Source: Heliopora coerulea (Eukaryota > Cnidaria > Anthozoa > Scleralcyonacea > Helioporidae). From it: a DNA stretch of 64,000 bases. Position numbers and translations under genes: made by a program. Location: assembly GCA_030142905.1 (NCBI GenBank), contig JASJOG010000413.1, positions 62,001-126,000 of the forward strand. Direction: 5' to 3'. Shown one piece after another: positions 1-9,160 of the stretch; within the stretch, counting starts at the first letter, position 1; each line of letters begins with the position of its first letter. The notes beneath the pieces are model-generated. The model ran no database searches. It worked only from the letters and a program-made list of their open reading frames with translations, and was not told where the DNA came from.

Positions 1-1005
1 TACAGTTTTATTACTTCCTCCAAAAACCAACGAAGTTAAACCACTTGTAACTTGTGCTGATGCAAACGCTTTAATTAATTTTCCGTTACAAAAAATTTTT
101 GAATTACTATTTTTTAAGGGATATGATTCCCTATCATAATGAACAGAAATGCATTTCATTTTGTTATATTCTGTTGGGTCAGCTTTCAATGGAAACACAT
201 TTGGATTTATATCTAAATAATTGTTTCCTACTCCATAAACAATTAATCTTTTTGTAGAAGCATTGTCAAGATTTTGGAATCCTATCATTCTGTAAATTCT
301 ATTGCTACTACCTTTATTTCCAAAAATTGCAGTAAAATCATTTGTTCTTTTAATATTTTTTCTTTCCATTTCATAAACTACAAAAATATGAACACGGTCT
401 TTTAAATTTGAAGAAGCAGTCGGGGTGTTTATATTAACTGGAACTTCAAAAAAATTATTTTCATCCTTAAAATACATTTTGTTTGGAGTTTCATAAAATG
501 GCCTATTTAATTGTCCTTCCGTAAACAAATTTACATCCAAATTTTCTGTTTCTGTTTGATTATAAACTGTTAAGATTCTGTTATCACCATTTCTATAAAT
601 AATATATGAAGTATCATCTTTAATTTCATAAACTGCAGTATAAAATTTAAAAAATTGAAACCAAAATGTATTAAATTTGACGTCTACATATTTTCTTGTG
701 ATAATATGTGTTTCATGCGTTGGTTGGTGATAAGTAGAAATTATTTTATGATTTCCCATATTAATATCTCCTGTCATGTTTCCACCAGTCAGGGATAATT
801 TTGTTTCATCTTGGTCATCAACATATTTTTTTCGAGCCAAATGTTTATCATCTATAGGATCAATTGTTGAAATTATTTTATTTGTGTTTATAGTCAAATC
901 CCCGGTCATCGTACCGCCTGTTAAAGATAATTTTTTATCAAATTCATTTAAAATGAAATTTTTTCTTTTTGAGCTAAAATCATCATCATTAAATATAACA
1001 CTCAT
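1..1005 (-). CDS. Fibre-like attachment protein, partial (C-terminus beyond window)
   Basis: Open from an ATG at 1003-1005 (preceded by TAA, giving TAAATG) to the window edge with no stop. The N-terminal part has two repeats of the pattern LTGGTMTGD...KII...HLARKKYVD, followed by a divergent RKYVD linker. This is the tail-fibre/short-fibre repeat known from phages and giant viruses, where it forms trimeric stalks. The rest, about 240 residues, resembles the C-terminal region of the neighbouring 477-residue protein (VHIFVVYE..., FGG/FGN turns, VGNNYLD) and looks like a jelly-roll/LamG-type head. It starts 5 bp after the stop of that neighbour, so the two are tandem paralogues in one leftward cluster. 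Role inferred: cell-surface attachment. The last residues and stop are not visible. Confidence 0.7.
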   Translation of the reverse strand, partial: MSVIFNDDDFSSKRKNFILNEFDKKLSLTGGTMTGDLTINTNKIISTIDPIDDKHLARKKYVDDQDETKLSLTGGNMTGDINMGNHKIISTYHQPTHETHIITRKYVDVKFNTFWFQFFKFYTAVYEIKDDTSYIIYRNGDNRILTVYNQTETENLDVNLFTEGQLNRPFYETPNKMYFKDENNFFEVPVNINTPTASSNLKDRVHIFVVYEMERKNIKRTNDFTAIFGNKGSSNRIYRMIGFQNLDNASTKRLIVYGVGNNYLDINPNVFPLKADPTEYNKMKCISVHYDRESYPLKNSNSKIFCNGKLIKAFASAQVTSGLTSLVFGGSNKTV

Positions 1006-1010
1006 TTATT

Positions 1011-2444
1011 TTATATATTTATAGGATTATGATCAACGTTGTATAAATTACAAAGAACATAATGATAAAACAAAATTTCTTTTTCTGTCATTTTTTCGTG
1101 TTTTAAAATTGAAAAGAAAGATATTGATCCATCAAAAGGTGAATTTGTGTTGTTTTTTATATCACCAATTGTTAAAGTTGTATCTCCTAAAACAGTCTTG
1201 GCCGTAAAAGATGTTAACTTTTTTCCATTACAATAAACACTACTTTTATCATTATTTGCTGTTGTATACACATCCCAATGAATACTCAAACATATCCATT
1301 TATTCAAAACTCCAGCATTGGCTTTTGATTGAAAAGCAGCAATTGGTGTCTTATGATTTACAGGATTTGAACCAATACAGATAAAATTAGCACTATCTCC
1401 AGCAATAACTAATTCTTTTGTAGTTGGATTTGCAAAACAAACAAATCTGTCAAAACCCCCATTATCATGTCCAAAAATTCCTCCTTTTAACCAATCACTT
1501 CCAGATGAAGGAACAGAATTCAATTTATAAACAACAAAAACATTTACAATATCTTTTTTTCCTGATATTGGATTAATGTTGGAATCTGAAATCATTCTAT
1601 TGTTATTAAATTTTAAAAAATATTTATTATCTTCCTTTTCACTTTCTAAACACAAGGAAGGTTGAAGACTTTTTGTTGTTTGTTTAAAATTGTTTCCTTC
1701 AATTCCATAATCAATTAGTTCTTTTACTTTTCCACCGTTTCTTTCAAACAACAAATCATAAATTGAATTATATTCAACAAAATATAAATTATGAAATTTC
1801 AAAGAAAAATTATCTTTCAACACTGAAAAACTAACATCCTTTTTGAGAATGTTTAAATTATCATCAATATATTTCTTCCTCGCTAAATGTGTTTCAAGTG
1901 TAGGATTTGTTGAAGAAATAATTTTATTACTTCCAATTGTAACATCACCTGTCAATGTTCCACCAGTTAAGGATAATTTTTTAGAATCTTGATTATCTAC
2001 GTATTTTTTTCTGGCTAAATGTTTTTCGCCCATAGGATCTGAAGTTGTTATAATTTTATGATTTCCCATGCTAATATTTCCTGACATTGTTCCACCAGTT
2101 AAGGATAATTTTCTAGAATCTTGGTCATCTACATATTTCTTCCTACAAAGGTCTTTATCGGTCACAGGATTCGAATTTGTTAAAATTTTATTATTTCCCA
2201 TGATAATATTTTCTGTCATTGTTCCTCCTGTTTTTGATAAAAAAGTTCCTGAGCCGCCTGATGTACTCACTTTGTCATCTACATATTTCTTCCTCGCTAA
2301 ATGTGCATTTTCTGTTGGGTCAACTGATGTTATTATATGGTTTGAGCCTATGTTAATATTTCCAGTCATTGTACCTCCTGTTGTTGGAAGACCTCCTGTT
2401 GTTATATTATCGCTAACTTTTTCATATCCGTAAAATAAACTCAT
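1011..2444 (-). CDS. Fibre-like attachment protein with four TGGTM repeats and LamG-like head
   Basis: 477 residues, start ATG at 2442-2444 in the context TAAATG, in which the TAA is the stop of the upstream 237-residue gene. Residues about 20-195 contain four roughly 42-residue units (TGGTMTGNI...I, ending HLARKKYVDD/N), the repeat seen in phage and giant-virus fibres. Residues about 215-477 form a globular domain with FVVYKLNS, GGIFGHDNGGFDRF and a KWICLSIHWDV segment, consistent with a LamG/concanavalin-like lectin fold (fold assignment is inference). A decayed relative with the same GHDNRGFDKF motif lies at 41150-41921, and an N-terminal remnant beginning MSLYYGYED lies at 11150-11216. 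Probable virion spike that binds host surface glycans. A second fibre gene follows directly downstream. Confidence 0.7.
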   Translation of the reverse strand: MSLFYGYEKVSDNITTGGLPTTGGTMTGNINIGSNHIITSVDPTENAHLARKKYVDDKVSTSGGSGTFLSKTGGTMTENIIMGNNKILTNSNPVTDKDLCRKKYVDDQDSRKLSLTGGTMSGNISMGNHKIITTSDPMGEKHLARKKYVDNQDSKKLSLTGGTLTGDVTIGSNKIISSTNPTLETHLARKKYIDDNLNILKKDVSFSVLKDNFSLKFHNLYFVEYNSIYDLLFERNGGKVKELIDYGIEGNNFKQTTKSLQPSLCLESEKEDNKYFLKFNNNRMISDSNINPISGKKDIVNVFVVYKLNSVPSSGSDWLKGGIFGHDNGGFDRFVCFANPTTKELVIAGDSANFICIGSNPVNHKTPIAAFQSKANAGVLNKWICLSIHWDVYTTANNDKSSVYCNGKKLTSFTAKTVLGDTTLTIGDIKNNTNSPFDGSISFFSILKHEKMTEKEILFYHYVLCNLYNVDHNPINI

Positions 2445-3158
2445 TTATTTTATAATAATTTCCAATAAAACATTTCCAACAGATGATGAACCACCTTGTG
2501 GACCACTACCATGGTTTCCTTCTACTTTGAATATTAATTCATTATAAACTCCATTTGATAATTTAATTCCTCCTGTTTCTTCAGGTGGATAAATTTTAGA
2601 AACACTTCCTTTTAGTGTTTGTTCTGTTGTTATTGGAACTTGAATAAGTACATTACTTCTTTTACCATTTACAAAATTTTTACTTTTATCAATCATATTA
2701 CAGCATATGTTTACATATTCCAAGTTGTTATTAATATTTACTACATTGTCGCTTTCTGTTAATGTATTTGCTTGTATTACTTTATTCTCGGAAAATCCTA
2801 TGATTGGTCCAAATGTCTTCAAATTTAATGTTTTATCCGATTTTATTGTGCATTTTCCAGAAAAATCAATTTGTTCCAGTTCAATTGCGCCGACATTTTC
2901 TAGTTCAGTTTTTAAAATATTAAAGGTATAATATCCATCTTTGAAGTCAATTTTTCTATTAGCACCTTGTGTATCATAACTAAAATGATGAATATTTTTA
3001 TATAAATTATTAAAATTCCAAAAAATACTAACTGATTTTATAAACATTTTACCAGCTTCGCTGCCGCTACAATTAGTTAATATAAGTGGCTCGTCTAATG
3101 GAATTATTTTTTCTGAGTTTTCGTCTTTTGTGATGAAGATTTTTAAAGATATTGTCAT
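2445..3158 (-). CDS. Conserved 237-residue protein, possible minor capsid/penton
   Basis: Starts at ATG 3156-3158 with TAAATG context; its TAA stop abuts the ATG of the fibre gene, so the genes are packed head to tail. No signal peptide, membrane span or catalytic motif is visible. The sequence is rich in beta-prone segments (DGYYTFNILKTELENVG, IELEQIDFSGKCTI) and ends with a Gly/Ser-rich stretch (GNHGSGPQGGSSS) before VLLEIIIK. Polintons normally encode a single jelly-roll minor capsid (penton) protein of about this size, and the gene sits among virion genes, so penton or fibre-base is my guess. I do not recognise it by sequence. A structure prediction would decide between a jelly roll and something new. 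Confidence 0.5.
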   Translation of the reverse strand: MTISLKIFITKDENSEKIIPLDEPLILTNCSGSEAGKMFIKSVSIFWNFNNLYKNIHHFSYDTQGANRKIDFKDGYYTFNILKTELENVGAIELEQIDFSGKCTIKSDKTLNLKTFGPIIGFSENKVIQANTLTESDNVVNINNNLEYVNICCNMIDKSKNFVNGKRSNVLIQVPITTEQTLKGSVSKIYPPEETGGIKLSNGVYNELIFKVEGNHGSGPQGGSSSVGNVLLEIIIK

Positions 3159-3197
3159 TTATTTTATAATATATATTTTGATTCAAAACTTTGTTTC

Positions 3198-3422
3198 TCA
3201 GAGCACGTACCGTGCAATTAAAATTCCACCAATTATTGATAAAGATAAAACAATTAAATTATCACCCGTAGGGGCTGCGGCTGTTGTTATAGCAGCGCTT
3301 GTGCCGGCTCCGCCGGTTTTCAACTGTTTGCTGTTTTTTGTTACTTTAGCAACCAAAGGTTGTTTATTGGTCTTTGGTTGTTGTTCAGTTCCTAATGTTT
3401 CTAATTTTTTCAAGTCATGCAC
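3198..3422 (-). CDS. C-terminal membrane tail, lacks an ATG start
   Basis: About 74 codons overlapping the end of the 438-residue gene by 13 bp in another frame. Its first usable codon is GTG and it contains no ATG, which is odd for a eukaryotic gene. It has a basic, Lys/Gln-rich N-terminal half, an Ala/Thr/Gly linker and a single C-terminal transmembrane segment (IVLSLSIIGGILIARYVL). In the VLE2 relative (11225-11698) the equivalent basic region and tail (FAMKGITAYLITKYII) are continuous with the 438-residue homologue, and VLE3 preserves a similar tail near 41940-42030. I therefore read this as the separated C-terminus of the neighbouring protein, split by a frameshift mutation or expressed by ribosomal frameshifting. 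Confidence 0.55.
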   Translation of the reverse strand: MHDLKKLETLGTEQQPKTNKQPLVAKVTKNSKQLKTGGAGTSAAITTAAAPTGDNLIVLSLSIIGGILIARYVL

Positions 3423-4726
3423 TCCCAGTTGTTTTTTATTGGTTGTTCTTTAACCCCGTAATAATTTAAATTTTCATTAATTCCAAAAACCATATTTTCA
3501 TCAGAAACTTTTAATTTATTATTATAACCATCAATAGGATTTTTTAAAATAATTAAACTGCTCGGAATTAGCCATAAAGTTGGGCTTATAGCAGTATTTA
3601 AAACTACATTAGTTGACGAAATTGCTTTATTCATATTATTAATCCATGTTGTTGTATCATAATTTATTATAGAATCTTCAACAATTTGTCTAAAAACTTT
3701 TTGTGTTTCTAATGCTGAAGCTCTTGACCCAAAAATACTTTGTCTAGTTCTAGCTTGTGCTCCAAGGATTGAATAAATATATGCTTCAATGCTGTGATTT
3801 AGCAATTCTGTGCCACTTTTTGTAAGCCCATTTGATATTTTTGGCACAAATTTTTTATAATCATTTTGTGTGTCTCTAATTTGTCCTGGACCGTGTTTAT
3901 ATCTTTCCCATGGTCTTACTCCAACAATGCCTTGTCCTAAATGTTCATTTTTATATTTTAAAATTTCTTGCCATGTCCATTTTGGATAGTGATCTTTTAA
4001 AAAACCAGCATTAAATTTATAAAATGTTTTATCATCACCATTTCTCAATTGCCACATAATTCTTCTAACTGTAAAATATAGATGAAATCTCATAAATGAT
4101 GTAATTTGTTTTGGAACATCAGCTGAAAATAATAAATGTTGTATTGAAATTCCGCATCCATAAGTTGCAATCCATGTTCCTATAATACTTTGAAAATATG
4201 GCTCATTAAGTGACCATTTTGCATTATCATCTGTAGTTATATTCAATCCGGGTAAATTACTCTGAAAATAATCTGTATTGTTTACATAAATCCTAAACTG
4301 ATTTATAGGATAACTTAAAACATATTGTGTAGGAAAATTATCCCAATAATAAGATTTTCCGGCATAACCAACATGTCTTTTTCCTCTTGGTAATTCTTGT
4401 ATACTTCCTCCAAGTTTGCAAATTTTTGGAAAGTTTGGTTTTGGTTTATTTATTGTTAAATATTTTGTCATATTTGGGTCATTTTTAAATGTATCTGAAT
4501 TTATATCTGTTGACAAAAACGAATTATTTTTAAACCAAATATGATAACCTTGAAAAACAGCATTTTTATCAAAATCAGCCTCAAAGGTAAACCTTGACAT
4601 GTCTGCGTATGGATATTTTTTTTTAAAATATTTTTTCTCCAATTCAACATCTTCTTTAATATTTTTCATAACATAATCATAATTTTTTCCATAATACTTT
4701 CTTTCCATTTCTTCAGTTGAATTCAT
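3410..4726 (-). CDS. 438-residue conserved virion-type protein of unknown function
   Basis: Starts at ATG 4724-4726 and shares a 21-bp divergent promoter with the integrase. No catalytic motif is recognised. The middle is aromatic-rich (QEILKYKNEHLGQGIVGVRPWERYKHGPGQI shows alternating W/Y/H), with an SFMRFHLYFTVRRIMWQL helix near the centre and a conserved end (NAISPTLWLIPSSLIILKNPIDGYNNKL). Three decayed relatives occur in this window (11225-12255, about 42190-43415 and the split copy at 44590-46920), so it is the best-preserved marker of the family. In two relatives the C-terminus runs on into a membrane tail; here that tail is in another frame (3198-3422). Possibly a membrane-anchored structural or entry protein; this is inference only. 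Confidence 0.6.
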   Translation of the reverse strand: MNSTEEMERKYYGKNYDYVMKNIKEDVELEKKYFKKKYPYADMSRFTFEADFDKNAVFQGYHIWFKNNSFLSTDINSDTFKNDPNMTKYLTINKPKPNFPKICKLGGSIQELPRGKRHVGYAGKSYYWDNFPTQYVLSYPINQFRIYVNNTDYFQSNLPGLNITTDDNAKWSLNEPYFQSIIGTWIATYGCGISIQHLLFSADVPKQITSFMRFHLYFTVRRIMWQLRNGDDKTFYKFNAGFLKDHYPKWTWQEILKYKNEHLGQGIVGVRPWERYKHGPGQIRDTQNDYKKFVPKISNGLTKSGTELLNHSIEAYIYSILGAQARTRQSIFGSRASALETQKVFRQIVEDSIINYDTTTWINNMNKAISSTNVVLNTAISPTLWLIPSSLIILKNPIDGYNNKLKVSDENMVFGINENLNYYGVKEQPIKNNWECMT

Positions 4727-4747
4727 TGTTTATTTTAATAAAAATAA
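4727..4747. promoter_or_regulatory. 21-bp divergent A/T promoter
   Basis: The only sequence between the start codons of the leftward 438-residue gene and the rightward integrase. It is all A/T except for one G and contains TTTATTTTAATAAAAATAA, nearly symmetric. Both gene clusters must be driven from here or from within coding sequence. The integrase start reads ATAAATG and the leftward start reads AAACAATG. Confidence 0.5.
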
Positions 4748-5875
4748 ATGAATGCGAAGCGTGTGAATGAAGTGAACGTGAGTGATAAAGACGTTGTTAT
4801 TGAACAAGAGTTAAGAGACATTTACTACAACCCAGAAACAGGTTATCAATCTGCGGAAAGACTTTATCAAAAAGCAAAAGAAAAGGGATTAAACGTTAGT
4901 AGAAAAATTGTGCAATACTGGTTAAAAACACAAGATACTTTTACAAGATACAAACCAATTGTTAGAAGACATAAATTTCAAAGAACATTTGCCAAAGACT
5001 TAGCTGATCAAATACAAATGGATTTGGTTGATATGGGAAAATACGAAAACCAGAACAAAGGATATTACTGGATATTGTCAGCTGTTGAAATTTTAAGTAG
5101 ATATGCATTCGCTATTCCTGTTTACAGAAAAGATACTAAAAACATGACAAAAGCTGTGGATGAATTATTAAAATAATTTAAAGAAAGATTTAGTAAATAC
5201 CCAAAAGTCGCTCAATTTGATGAAGGAAAAGAATTTTACAATGTAGGTGTAAAAGAACTATTGAAAAAACATAATGTTGAATATTTTTCCACAAACTCAA
5301 ATAGAAAAGCAGCTATAGTTGAAAGATTTAACAGAACTCTAAAAACATCCATGTGGAAATATTTCTATAGCAAGGGAACTTATAATTGGATCAACATTTT
5401 GAGTAACCTTGTGAATAATTATAATAATACTAAACACAGTAGTATATTAATGAAACCTGCTGATGTGAACAAGTCTAACAAAGACCAAGTGTGGATTACA
5501 CTATATGGTTACCCATTAGGAGATTTACCTTTACCTAAATTCAGAATTGGTAATACTGTTAGGATTTCTAAATATAAGAATATCTTTACTAAAGGTTATG
5601 AAGCTAATTTTACAGAAGAAATTTTTAAAATTGTAAAAGTATTCAGAGGTGATCCAAACATGTATGAAGTGGTAGATTTAGAAGGAGAACCAATCATTGG
5701 GAAATTTTATGAACAGGAACTATCTGCTGTGGATAAAAAAGATGATGTGTATAGAGTTGAGAAAATATTAAAAAGGAAAAAAGTCAAAGGTAAAAATATG
5801 GTGTTGGTAAAGTGGCTAGGTTATGATAATAAACATAACTCTTGGATACCAGAAGAAAATATTCAAAACATATAA
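4748..5875 (+). pseudogene. Retroviral-type (RVE) integrase with C-terminal chromodomain, in-frame stop
   Basis: Catalyses insertion of the element DNA into chromosomes. An N-terminal helix-turn-helix-like region (SAERLYQKAKEKGLNVSRKIVQYWL) is followed by the rve core. The DDE residues are visible: Asp in QMDLVDM (codon 5021-5023), Asp in QFDEGKEFYN (5219-5221) and Glu in AIVERFNRT (5321-5323), giving a D,D-34/35-E spacing typical of Polinton and retroviral integrases. The last 45 residues are a chromodomain (VYRVEKIL...VLVKWLGYDN...SWIPEENI), which in Polintons and chromoviruses targets histone marks. A TAA at 5174-5176 interrupts the reading frame between the first and second catalytic Asp; the frame is otherwise unbroken. 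I score it as a pseudogene, since stop readthrough cannot be excluded but has no visible signal. Confidence 0.9.
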
Positions 5876-5880
5876 AATAA

Positions 5881-7200
5881 ATGGATGAAGGTTTTGATGA
5901 TATTGAAATGAGAAATAGAAATAATGAAGAAGAAGAAGAAGAAGAAGAAGAAGAAGGGGAAACAAGTTTTGGTGGGGATGACCCTGATGATCATAATAGA
6001 AGTATAAACATAATAAACACAGAAAATCAAAAAAGCAAATTTAATAGGGTTAAATATATACCTGATGCGAAAAAAGATGCGGGTTCTATAAGGAGATTAA
6101 TTACTGGTGATAGAAAAAAATCTTTCAAAAAAATATTCGATGTTATCCTCGAAAAGAAAAATGGCCCAAATAATAGTATATTGTTGGATAAAACAACATT
6201 TGTAAGAGACCAAAAAGGAAATGTTTCAATTAATTTCAAAGGTGAAAAAATTGGTAATGTCAATACCAACAATGAACCAGAGTTATTTACCAGAAAAAAT
6301 AAGACATATGTTGATGAATTTAATGATTATATGAAAAAAGCAAAAAAAGAATATGAAAAAACTCCAAGTGCGGTAATAGAACAAAGAATCGGCGTAGCCG
6401 TCGCGGAGCGTGGTGATTTTGAATGTGAAGTTATTAATTCTATCACTGATGATTCTATTTTAGAAATTCAAACTAAAATTGATAATATAATTGGTGAAAA
6501 TAACTTTAAAAAATTCATTGATAATGAACAGGATCCACGACGAACATTATTTGAAAGAAATGAATTAAGAGAATTTAGAGGTTTGGTATATTTGGAGGGT
6601 ATTGACTCCAATCTATCAGAAAATGAAAAAAAAGAAGTTATACGTGAAAAAATTGATGGATTTGATAGAGAGCATCAACATTGGAAAAATAAATCTGATT
6701 TAGAAACAGCTGAACCCCAAAAAAGTATATATAAAAGTTTTTCAGAAATTGCAAAACTTCAAGCAGATAAAATGAGACTTGAAAATAATGAAAGACCAAT
6801 CAGTGAAGAAGGAATACAGATTTTAAATGAAAATGCTGAAGAATCTGACCTTGGAAGATTAGAAAGATTTACAAAATGGGCAAAAGAAAATTTATTAGGT
6901 TTATCAGCAGTTGCTATTTCTGAAGCAGGCATAATTACAGCAATAGTTATAAGGGCAAGAAGTGTATTGAAACAAGGTGCAAATGCAGTTGGAAAATTGG
7001 GAAAAGCAATTGCAAATATAGGTAAAAATTTTGGTGCAATCATTTCAGCAGTTTTAAATTTAATTTCTCAAATATTATCATGGGGTGCAAAAGGTATTGC
7101 TTTTCTAGCTAAAAATTTATGGATATTAGTTATTGCAATTACTTACTTTTTATACAATGAATATAAAGAATACCGAAAGGACAATAAAAAAACAGAATAG
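5881..7200 (+). CDS. Acidic protein with C-terminal hydrophobic domain
   Basis: 439 residues starting 5 bp after the integrase stop at ATAAATGG. The N-terminus carries a run of about 13 consecutive Glu codons (GAA/GAG microsatellite at 5924-5956) followed by an acidic, Asn-rich region. A charged, probably helical middle leads to a C-terminal block of about 110 residues that is strongly hydrophobic and Gly/Ala-rich (LLGLSAVAISEAGIITAIVIRARSVL, AIISAVLNLISQILSWGAKGIAFLA, LWILVIAITYFLY), with at least three membrane-spanning or membrane-active segments, and a basic tail (YKEYRKDNKKTE). I recall similar hydrophobic tails in uncharacterised cnidarian element proteins. A role in an internal virion membrane or in membrane penetration is possible but unproven. 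No enzyme motif is seen. Confidence 0.6.
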   Translation: MDEGFDDIEMRNRNNEEEEEEEEEEGETSFGGDDPDDHNRSINIINTENQKSKFNRVKYIPDAKKDAGSIRRLITGDRKKSFKKIFDVILEKKNGPNNSILLDKTTFVRDQKGNVSINFKGEKIGNVNTNNEPELFTRKNKTYVDEFNDYMKKAKKEYEKTPSAVIEQRIGVAVAERGDFECEVINSITDDSILEIQTKIDNIIGENNFKKFIDNEQDPRRTLFERNELREFRGLVYLEGIDSNLSENEKKEVIREKIDGFDREHQHWKNKSDLETAEPQKSIYKSFSEIAKLQADKMRLENNERPISEEGIQILNENAEESDLGRLERFTKWAKENLLGLSAVAISEAGIITAIVIRARSVLKQGANAVGKLGKAIANIGKNFGAIISAVLNLISQILSWGAKGIAFLAKNLWILVIAITYFLYNEYKEYRKDNKKTE

Positions 7201-7273
7201 CGAGTGAAGCGAGCGCTTCTGATAAACAACCATAAGTTGGTAAACTAAAAATTTTTTTTATATATAATAAAAA
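7201..7273. promoter_or_regulatory. Intergenic leader before capsid gene
   Basis: A 73-bp gap, the longest between rightward genes. It ends with an A/T tract containing TTTTTTTTATATATAATAAAAA directly before the ATG at 7274, a plausible TATA/late-promoter sequence for a highly expressed capsid gene. The first part (GCGAGTGAAGCGAGCGC) is a GC-rich imperfect repeat. Confidence 0.4.
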
Positions 7274-8512
7274 ATGAATAGAGTAAACGAATTATATCCA
7301 GGATATAAAACATCAAAAATGAGTGAAATTAAAGGAAACAGAACAAGACATGTTGTAACTTTGAATCCGAATTCAGCAAATCCTGAAGAAGACCTTTATA
7401 TAGATATTCCAAAATTAAATCCTAATTTGTGTCTTGTTCCTGATTCATTAAAATTGTTATTTAATTTTAAAAATGCAAATACTAAATCGTGGTTTTTAAA
7501 TAATTTATCAAAATTGTTAAAGAAAAGATTGGTTGTTAAATTTGCTGGAGAAATTGTTTACGATAATAGTGGAGAATCTCTTTTGGAAATTTACAAAGAT
7601 CTCTGGAAACCTGAATTTGAAAGAGCAGATATGGTTGAATATGGCATCGCACGAGAAAACCTCAGAAAATTAATTTCAAAAGATGACTCTGGAGCAACAA
7701 GTGGTAATCCAGAAAAAGTTTCTGATAAATTAATGTATGATATTTATGGAACAAAACAGTGCTTAAAATTAGAAAAAATACTTTCAGATCATGGGTTATA
7801 TGCTCCTTATGGAATGATTAACAATTTTCAATATATTTTAACTTTTCCAAAAGCTAGTGAAATTATGGTAGCACAAAGAGGACAAAGTGTTGGGGGATAT
7901 ACTTTGGAAAATTTAGAATTAGAGTATGAAACGATTGAAAATCAAGATTTGGCAATTGATGTTTTATCAAATTACACCACAGGAAGATCATTATCATATA
8001 ATTATGTAACTTTGATGAAAACAGTAGAATGGAATAAAGATGCAACTTTACATAATGAAACCATAAATATTCCGCGGAAGAGTATGAAAGCAGTTGTGCT
8101 GTTATTTAGAAATAAAACTATCACAGATAGTGAACAATTTGTTTATCCAAATATAACAGACGTCAAAATTAGTGTTGAAGGAGTCCCAAATAGCATATAT
8201 TCCCAAGGTATGCCGAAAAGAAGATTTTTTGAAGAAGCATTTAGAATATTTCACGGAGGATATGGCGGTAGTGATGTAGTTATGAGTATTGAAAAATTTT
8301 ATAAAGATTCATTTGCATTATGTGTGGATTTAAGAACATTAGATGATAACTTTGTTTATGGAACTGGTAAAAAGTTAGTAAACACACAGTCTGGACTATT
8401 GTTAGAAATTAAAAAAACTGCCATTTCTGCAAATGTAATGTGTCATATATTTGTGATAAGTGATGGATTGTTAAACATTGTAAATAAAGATTTGTCTTCA
8501 ATTCAATTTTGA
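7274..8512 (+). CDS. Probable major capsid protein
   Basis: 412 residues, open throughout, immediately upstream of the packaging ATPase, the position that the major capsid gene takes in Polintons, adintoviruses and virophages. The sequence is beta-rich without catalytic motifs (LVVKFAGEIVYDNSGES, YILTFPKASEIMVAQRG, VLLFRNKTITDSEQFVYPNITDVKISVEGVPNSIYSQG, LCVDLRTLDDNFVYGTGKKL), which fits a double jelly-roll protein; 412 residues is short but within the range of smaller relatives. The identification rests on gene order, size and composition rather than on a motif I can name. The frame is intact, unlike the integrase. It would form the icosahedral shell of the virion. The alternative is another virion structural protein. 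Confidence 0.55.
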   Translation: MNRVNELYPGYKTSKMSEIKGNRTRHVVTLNPNSANPEEDLYIDIPKLNPNLCLVPDSLKLLFNFKNANTKSWFLNNLSKLLKKRLVVKFAGEIVYDNSGESLLEIYKDLWKPEFERADMVEYGIARENLRKLISKDDSGATSGNPEKVSDKLMYDIYGTKQCLKLEKILSDHGLYAPYGMINNFQYILTFPKASEIMVAQRGQSVGGYTLENLELEYETIENQDLAIDVLSNYTTGRSLSYNYVTLMKTVEWNKDATLHNETINIPRKSMKAVVLLFRNKTITDSEQFVYPNITDVKISVEGVPNSIYSQGMPKRRFFEEAFRIFHGGYGGSDVVMSIEKFYKDSFALCVDLRTLDDNFVYGTGKKLVNTQSGLLLEIKKTAISANVMCHIFVISDGLLNIVNKDLSSIQF

Positions 8513-8533
8513 AAACAAGATGAAAAATAAAAA

Positions 8534-9160
8534 ATGAATGACAGCAAAGCTGAACACGAAGTGGGTAACAAAAAACCATTTAATATGATAATTGTTGGAA
8601 TGACTTCTTGTGGAAAAACAAAATATCTTTTAGATTTTATAGAAAATAAATATAAAAATTATTTTGATTATATTTTTTTAATTTGTCCGACATTTGAATG
8701 GAATAAAACTTATGAAAATTGGAAATATGATAAAGATGAAGATTTTATTGCTATTCCTTGTGATCAAGATAATGTTGAAGATTGGTTAAAATTTATAGTT
8801 GACTTTTCAAAAGGAAGTAAAAGTTTAATCATATTGGATGATTGTGCAAGTGGAAAAAATGTTAAAAATAGAACAAGTGAGTTGGTTAAATTAGGATTTT
8901 CTGCAAGGCATTATAATCTTTCCGTTGTAGTTATAACGCAGCAGTTGACATCTATTGCAAAACCATTTAGAGAAAATATTTCAAAGTTGGTTACATTTTA
9001 TAATCCGAATAAAAAAGATATGGCAACAATAATTCAAGAATATTTAGATTTAGGTGACCGCAAAGAATTGGAAAAAATTTTAGAAACATTGAAAACAAAA
9101 AAATATTCAAGATTGGAAATTAATTTAATTTTTCCATTTGGTTATAAAATAAATGAGTGA
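8534..9160 (+). CDS. A32-like DNA-packaging ATPase (FtsK/HerA superfamily)
   Basis: 208 residues. Walker A GMTSCGKT at residues 22-29, Walker B SLIILDD at 97-103, then an RHYNLSVVVITQQ sensor segment at 125-137, the pattern of the genome-packaging ATPases of poxviruses, Polintons and virophages, which pump DNA into preformed capsids. Length is typical for the small Polinton version. It begins 21 bp after the capsid gene with an A-rich leader (GAAAAATAAAAAATG) and its last codons overlap the start of the next gene (ATGAGTGA), a tight virion-assembly cluster. The frame is intact. A decayed relative with the same Walker B (LIVLDDC) and VTQQ motifs lies at 12250-12699. Confidence 0.85.
   Translation: MNDSKAEHEVGNKKPFNMIIVGMTSCGKTKYLLDFIENKYKNYFDYIFLICPTFEWNKTYENWKYDKDEDFIAIPCDQDNVEDWLKFIVDFSKGSKSLIILDDCASGKNVKNRTSELVKLGFSARHYNLSVVVITQQLTSIAKPFRENISKLVTFYNPNKKDMATIIQEYLDLGDRKELEKILETLKTKKYSRLEINLIFPFGYKINE

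Noticed and set aside
776..1024. Plus-strand frames in 776-2433 and 9707-9925
   Set aside because: Shadows of the leftward fibre and myristoylated-protein genes.
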